Shown one piece after another: positions 61,483 to 64,000 of a stretch of DNA of 64,000 nucleotides. Numbering within the stretch: the first letter of the stretch is position 1; each line of letters begins with the position of its first letter. The notes under the pieces are model-generated. The model saw only the letters and a program-made list of their open reading frames with translations, searched no databases and was not told the origin of the DNA. The translations under genes and the position numbers were made by a program. The DNA comes from Spirochaetaceae bacterium UBA5556 (GTDB taxonomy: Bacteria > Spirochaetota > Spirochaetia > Treponematales > Rectinemataceae): positions 1 to 64,000 of the forward strand of contig DIMW01000015.1 of assembly GCA_002425765.1 (NCBI GenBank), written 5' to 3'.

Positions 61483-63198
61483 CTAGTCGATATAGAGGGA
61501 CACTCTTTCGAACTTATCGACGTCGACGAGCCCTCTGTCCGTGATCTTGAGGCTCGGAATCACCGGAAGCGCCATGAAGGACAGGGTCATGAGCGGAGAA
61601 GTGGCCGTCAGTCCGGCTTCCTTAAAAAGCTTCTCGAAGGCGCTGAGCCTGTCTATCACGAAATCCGCCGCCCCGTCGCTCATGAGCCCGGCCACGGGCA
61701 GGGGCAGATCGAGCAGAATTCTGTCGCCCACCGCGTAGACGAGGCCGCCGCGGATCTTGTTGAGGTGGCGGGCCGCCTTGAAGATCGATACATCGTCGAC
61801 GCCCGCGATGATCATGTTGTGCGAGTCGTGGCTTATCGTGCTGCCGATCGCCCCGCGCGCGAGCCCCAGCCCCCGGATGAAGCCCTTCCCGATGCTGCCC
61901 GAGCCCGTGTGCCGCTCGATCACGAATATCTTGAGGATGTCGTTTTCGGTGTCGGATGCCAGAAGGCCGTCTTCGGCCGGAAGCCGGGCGGTGCCGTGGC
62001 CTGTGAGGAGCGATTCCCTGCGCACTTCGATAACCCGTACCGGCTTACCTTTATCGGGAATCGCGAAATCCTCTTTCGTGAGCCACTTGATATTCACCGA
62101 ATCGCGGATGGCCGTGGGAGCCGCGGCGAAATCCCGTACGAGCTCGCCGTTTCTCGCCACGATGTCGCCATTTTTGATGACTACCTTCGCTTCGAAACAT
62201 TCGAACGAGGGGAAGGCTATGAAATCAGCCTTGTAGCCCGGGGCGACCGCGCCCTGGCCGGGAATCCCGAACCACCGCGCCGCGTTGCTCGACGCCACGC
62301 GGATCGCGTCGATGGGGTCTATCCCCGCGTCGAGCATGAGCCGGAGCGAGAAATCCATGTGCCCCTCGTCGCGCAGGTCGTTGCAGTGCCGGTCGTCCGA
62401 GCAGAGCATGAAGCGCGAGGCGTTTTCACGCCGCAGCGCGGGGAGCAGAACCCGAAGGTCCTTCGCGGTGGAGCCCTCCCTCAGCATGATGTACATGCCC
62501 TTGCCGACCTTCTCCAGCGCCTCTTCCGGTGTCGTGCACTCGTGGTCCGAGCCGATGCCCGCCGAGATATAGGCGGAGAGGCTGGCCCCCCGCAGTCCGG
62601 GGGAATGTCCGTCGATCGGCCGTCCGCTCGACTTGAACAGCGCGATCTTGTCCATGAGCTGAGGATTTTGGGCGAGCACACCCGGGTAGTTCATCACTTC
62701 GCCCAAGCCCAGGACTCTGGGCTCCTGCAGGAACTGGTGCATGTCCGATGCGTAGAGGGCCGCGCCCGCGGTGTCGAAATCCGTGGCGGGCACGCACGAA
62801 GGCACCATGAAATACACGTCGAGCGGGATATTCTGCGAGACGTTGAGCATGTAGCGCATGCCATCGTAGCCCATCACGTTCGCGATCTCGTGGGGATCGG
62901 CGACCACGGTGGTCGTTCCCCGGGGAACAACGACTCTCGCGTATTCCGCGGGAGTGAGCAGCGAAGATTCGATGTGCACATGGGCGTCGATGAGGCCCGG
63001 CGCCAGAAACATTCCTTCGAGATCGGCAGTCTCTTTCGCGGCGAGCCCATCATTTATGCCCGCGACGTAGCCCCCCTTTACGGAGACCGTGGAATTCGCG
63101 AGAAAACGTCCGGAAAGAACATCGACGACCGTACAGTTCGTGTAATTTACATCGCAAGGCACCTTCCCCGTCGCCGCGTCGATGATTTCCCTGTTCAT
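61483..63198 (-). CDS. ade: adenine deaminase
   Basis: A 571-residue enzyme of the Ade amidohydrolase group. Motifs: LAPGLIDAHVHIESSLLTP, VADPHEIANVMG, GLGEVMNYPGVL, GRPIDGHSPGL, LCSDDRHCNDL and the C-terminal ade-specific domain with SHDSHNMIIAG. It converts adenine to hypoxanthine, the substrate of the xanthine dehydrogenase encoded next. GGGAGG precedes the ATG, and the start overlaps the permease stop as ATGA, so uptake and first step are coupled. Confidence 0.95.
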   Translation of the reverse strand: MNREIIDAATGKVPCDVNYTNCTVVDVLSGRFLANSTVSVKGGYVAGINDGLAAKETADLEGMFLAPGLIDAHVHIESSLLTPAEYARVVVPRGTTTVVADPHEIANVMGYDGMRYMLNVSQNIPLDVYFMVPSCVPATDFDTAGAALYASDMHQFLQEPRVLGLGEVMNYPGVLAQNPQLMDKIALFKSSGRPIDGHSPGLRGASLSAYISAGIGSDHECTTPEEALEKVGKGMYIMLREGSTAKDLRVLLPALRRENASRFMLCSDDRHCNDLRDEGHMDFSLRLMLDAGIDPIDAIRVASSNAARWFGIPGQGAVAPGYKADFIAFPSFECFEAKVVIKNGDIVARNGELVRDFAAAPTAIRDSVNIKWLTKEDFAIPDKGKPVRVIEVRRESLLTGHGTARLPAEDGLLASDTENDILKIFVIERHTGSGSIGKGFIRGLGLARGAIGSTISHDSHNMIIAGVDDVSIFKAARHLNKIRGGLVYAVGDRILLDLPLPVAGLMSDGAADFVIDRLSAFEKLFKEAGLTATSPLMTLSFMALPVIPSLKITDRGLVDVDKFERVSLYID

Positions 63199-64000
63199 TT
63201 ATCCTCCCTCATATACGAAGTCCCGAGCGCCGCAGGCGCGCCCACCTTTTTGGAGAGCGCCTCCCACCATGTCATCAGCACAAGCACAACTATCGTGCCC
63301 ACATAGGGAAGCATATTGAGAAAGTTGGCAGGAATGCTAGTGCCCGAGGCCTGAAGGCGAAACTGCACGGCGTTGATCCCTCCGAAGAGCAGGGCTCCCC
63401 AGACCGCGCGCGCGGGATTCCACATCGAAAAGATCACGAGCGCGATGACGATCCAACCCCGCCCTCCGGTGATATTCTCGGACCAGCCCGGCGTGTAGGA
63501 GAGGGAGAGGTGCGCGCCTCCCAGAGCGATCAGCATGCCTCCGATTATCGTATAGAAATAGCGCGTCTTTGCCACGTTGATCCCCATCGCGTCCGCCGTC
63601 TGCGGATCCTCCCCCACGGAGCGGAGCCAGAGTCCCGGCCGCGTCTTGTAGAGGAAGAACCAGGCGAGGGGAATCAGCAGGTACACGGCGTAGGTCATGA
63701 TGTCCTGGTTCAGGAACGCCCCGAGGATCGGAATGTTCTTGGCCCAGTCCGGCGCGAGCGGCGCGATGCGCTCGGCGCGGAGTCCGACGAGCCTGAAGTT
63801 GTTCGTCGCGGGCCCCAATCTCTGGCCCAGGAATGAAGAGAACCCGGTGCCGAAGAGCGTGATGGAGAGTCCCGACACCACCTGGTTCGCCCTCATCGTC
63901 GTGGTGAGAAAGGCGTGCAGGAGCGCGAGGAGTCCCCCGATGCAGACGGCCACCAGAAAGCCGAGCACAATGCTGTGGCTGTAAAAGACAGTGGCGAACG
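63195..64000 (-). CDS. nucleoside/purine-type ABC permease (partial)
   Basis: At least 268 residues; the reading frame stays open to the window edge, so the N-terminus is missing. Hydrophobic helices with RANQVVSGLSITLFGTGFSSFLGQ and VGEDPQTADAMGINV are typical of BMP-type permeases (NupQ/YufQ), the second permease of nucleoside importers in Gram-positives and spirochaetes. A GTG at 63968 within the frame is unlikely to be the start. The ATPase, first permease and lipoprotein are expected beyond the right edge. The link to ade suggests purine base or nucleoside uptake. Confidence 0.88.
   Translation of the reverse strand, partial: FATVFYSHSIVLGFLVAVCIGGLLALLHAFLTTTMRANQVVSGLSITLFGTGFSSFLGQRLGPATNNFRLVGLRAERIAPLAPDWAKNIPILGAFLNQDIMTYAVYLLIPLAWFFLYKTRPGLWLRSVGEDPQTADAMGINVAKTRYFYTIIGGMLIALGGAHLSLSYTPGWSENITGGRGWIVIALVIFSMWNPARAVWGALLFGGINAVQFRLQASGTSIPANFLNMLPYVGTIVVLVLMTWWEALSKKVGAPAALGTSYMREDK

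Overview
The window looks like a chromosome segment of an anaerobic, fermentative, probably host- or sediment-associated spirochaete (treponeme/Sphaerochaeta-like). This is inferred, not proven. The grounds are a secreted caspase-fold/PEGA protein beside an RCC1/InlB-repeat lipoprotein, large sugar-ABC and fucose-type clusters, an oxygen-free style of purine catabolism, and the overall gene style. No rRNA, tRNA, CRISPR array or complete insertion sequence was seen. By eye the segment is a compositional mosaic: about 1-4,990 and 31,450-39,750 are clearly richer in A+T than the G+C-rich blocks 5,000-31,350 and 39,760-64,000.

Left end (1-4,400, lower G+C): an AmiS/UreI-type urea/amide channel, a FIST-domain sensor protein, an aldehyde dehydrogenase and a convergent IclR regulator.

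Sugar region (4,900-27,500): a ribose/xylose-type ABC importer (ATPase, permease with a 100-residue charged tail, binding protein) runs rightward. A nine-gene leftward operon (21,817 down to 9,182) encodes, in transcription order, a DeoR regulator, E2, E3 and a fused E1 alpha-beta of a 2-oxoacid/acetoin-type dehydrogenase complex, a PHP-domain protein, an SDR dehydrogenase, an FGGY kinase, a sorbose-1-phosphate-reductase-like dehydrogenase and an iron alcohol dehydrogenase. Divergent from it, a rightward operon encodes a PfkB kinase, a FucU mutarotase, an AEC transporter, a LacI regulator and FucI isomerase. Three near-identical LacI-type palindromes (consensus TGTAAWCGTWTACA) lie upstream of the importer and in the divergent promoter region, tying these units into one probable regulon. 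A plausible reading is a fucose- or sorbose-like sugar route in which an oxidised (di)keto intermediate is cleaved by the thiamine-dependent complex to an acyl-CoA plus an aldehyde that is then reduced. This pathway is a hypothesis.

Middle (27,650-39,700): a heterodimeric ABC exporter with one degenerate ATP site, then an 85-bp palindromic element at the drop in G+C. Next come a two-gene flavoprotein/ferredoxin redox operon controlled by a divergent TetR gene through a perfect 32-bp palindrome on its promoter, and the caspase-PEGA plus RCC1-lipoprotein pair.

Right half (39,760-64,000): an iron/cobalamin-type ABC importer, a TspO-like membrane protein, a DUF488 protein and a small secreted protein. 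Then a long leftward purine-catabolic cluster runs from the right edge: a nucleoside-type ABC permease (cut by the window end), adenine deaminase, a two-subunit xanthine dehydrogenase, HyuA, YgfK, SsnA, YgeY, a threonine-synthase-like PLP enzyme, a second unusual PLP enzyme with a TrpB-like lysine motif, an 8-oxoguanine-deaminase-like hydrolase and YgeW. It resembles the known ygeW-ygeY-ygfK-ssnA-hyuA-xdh anaerobic purine cluster but has no recognisable YgeX; two other fold-II PLP enzymes sit in its place.
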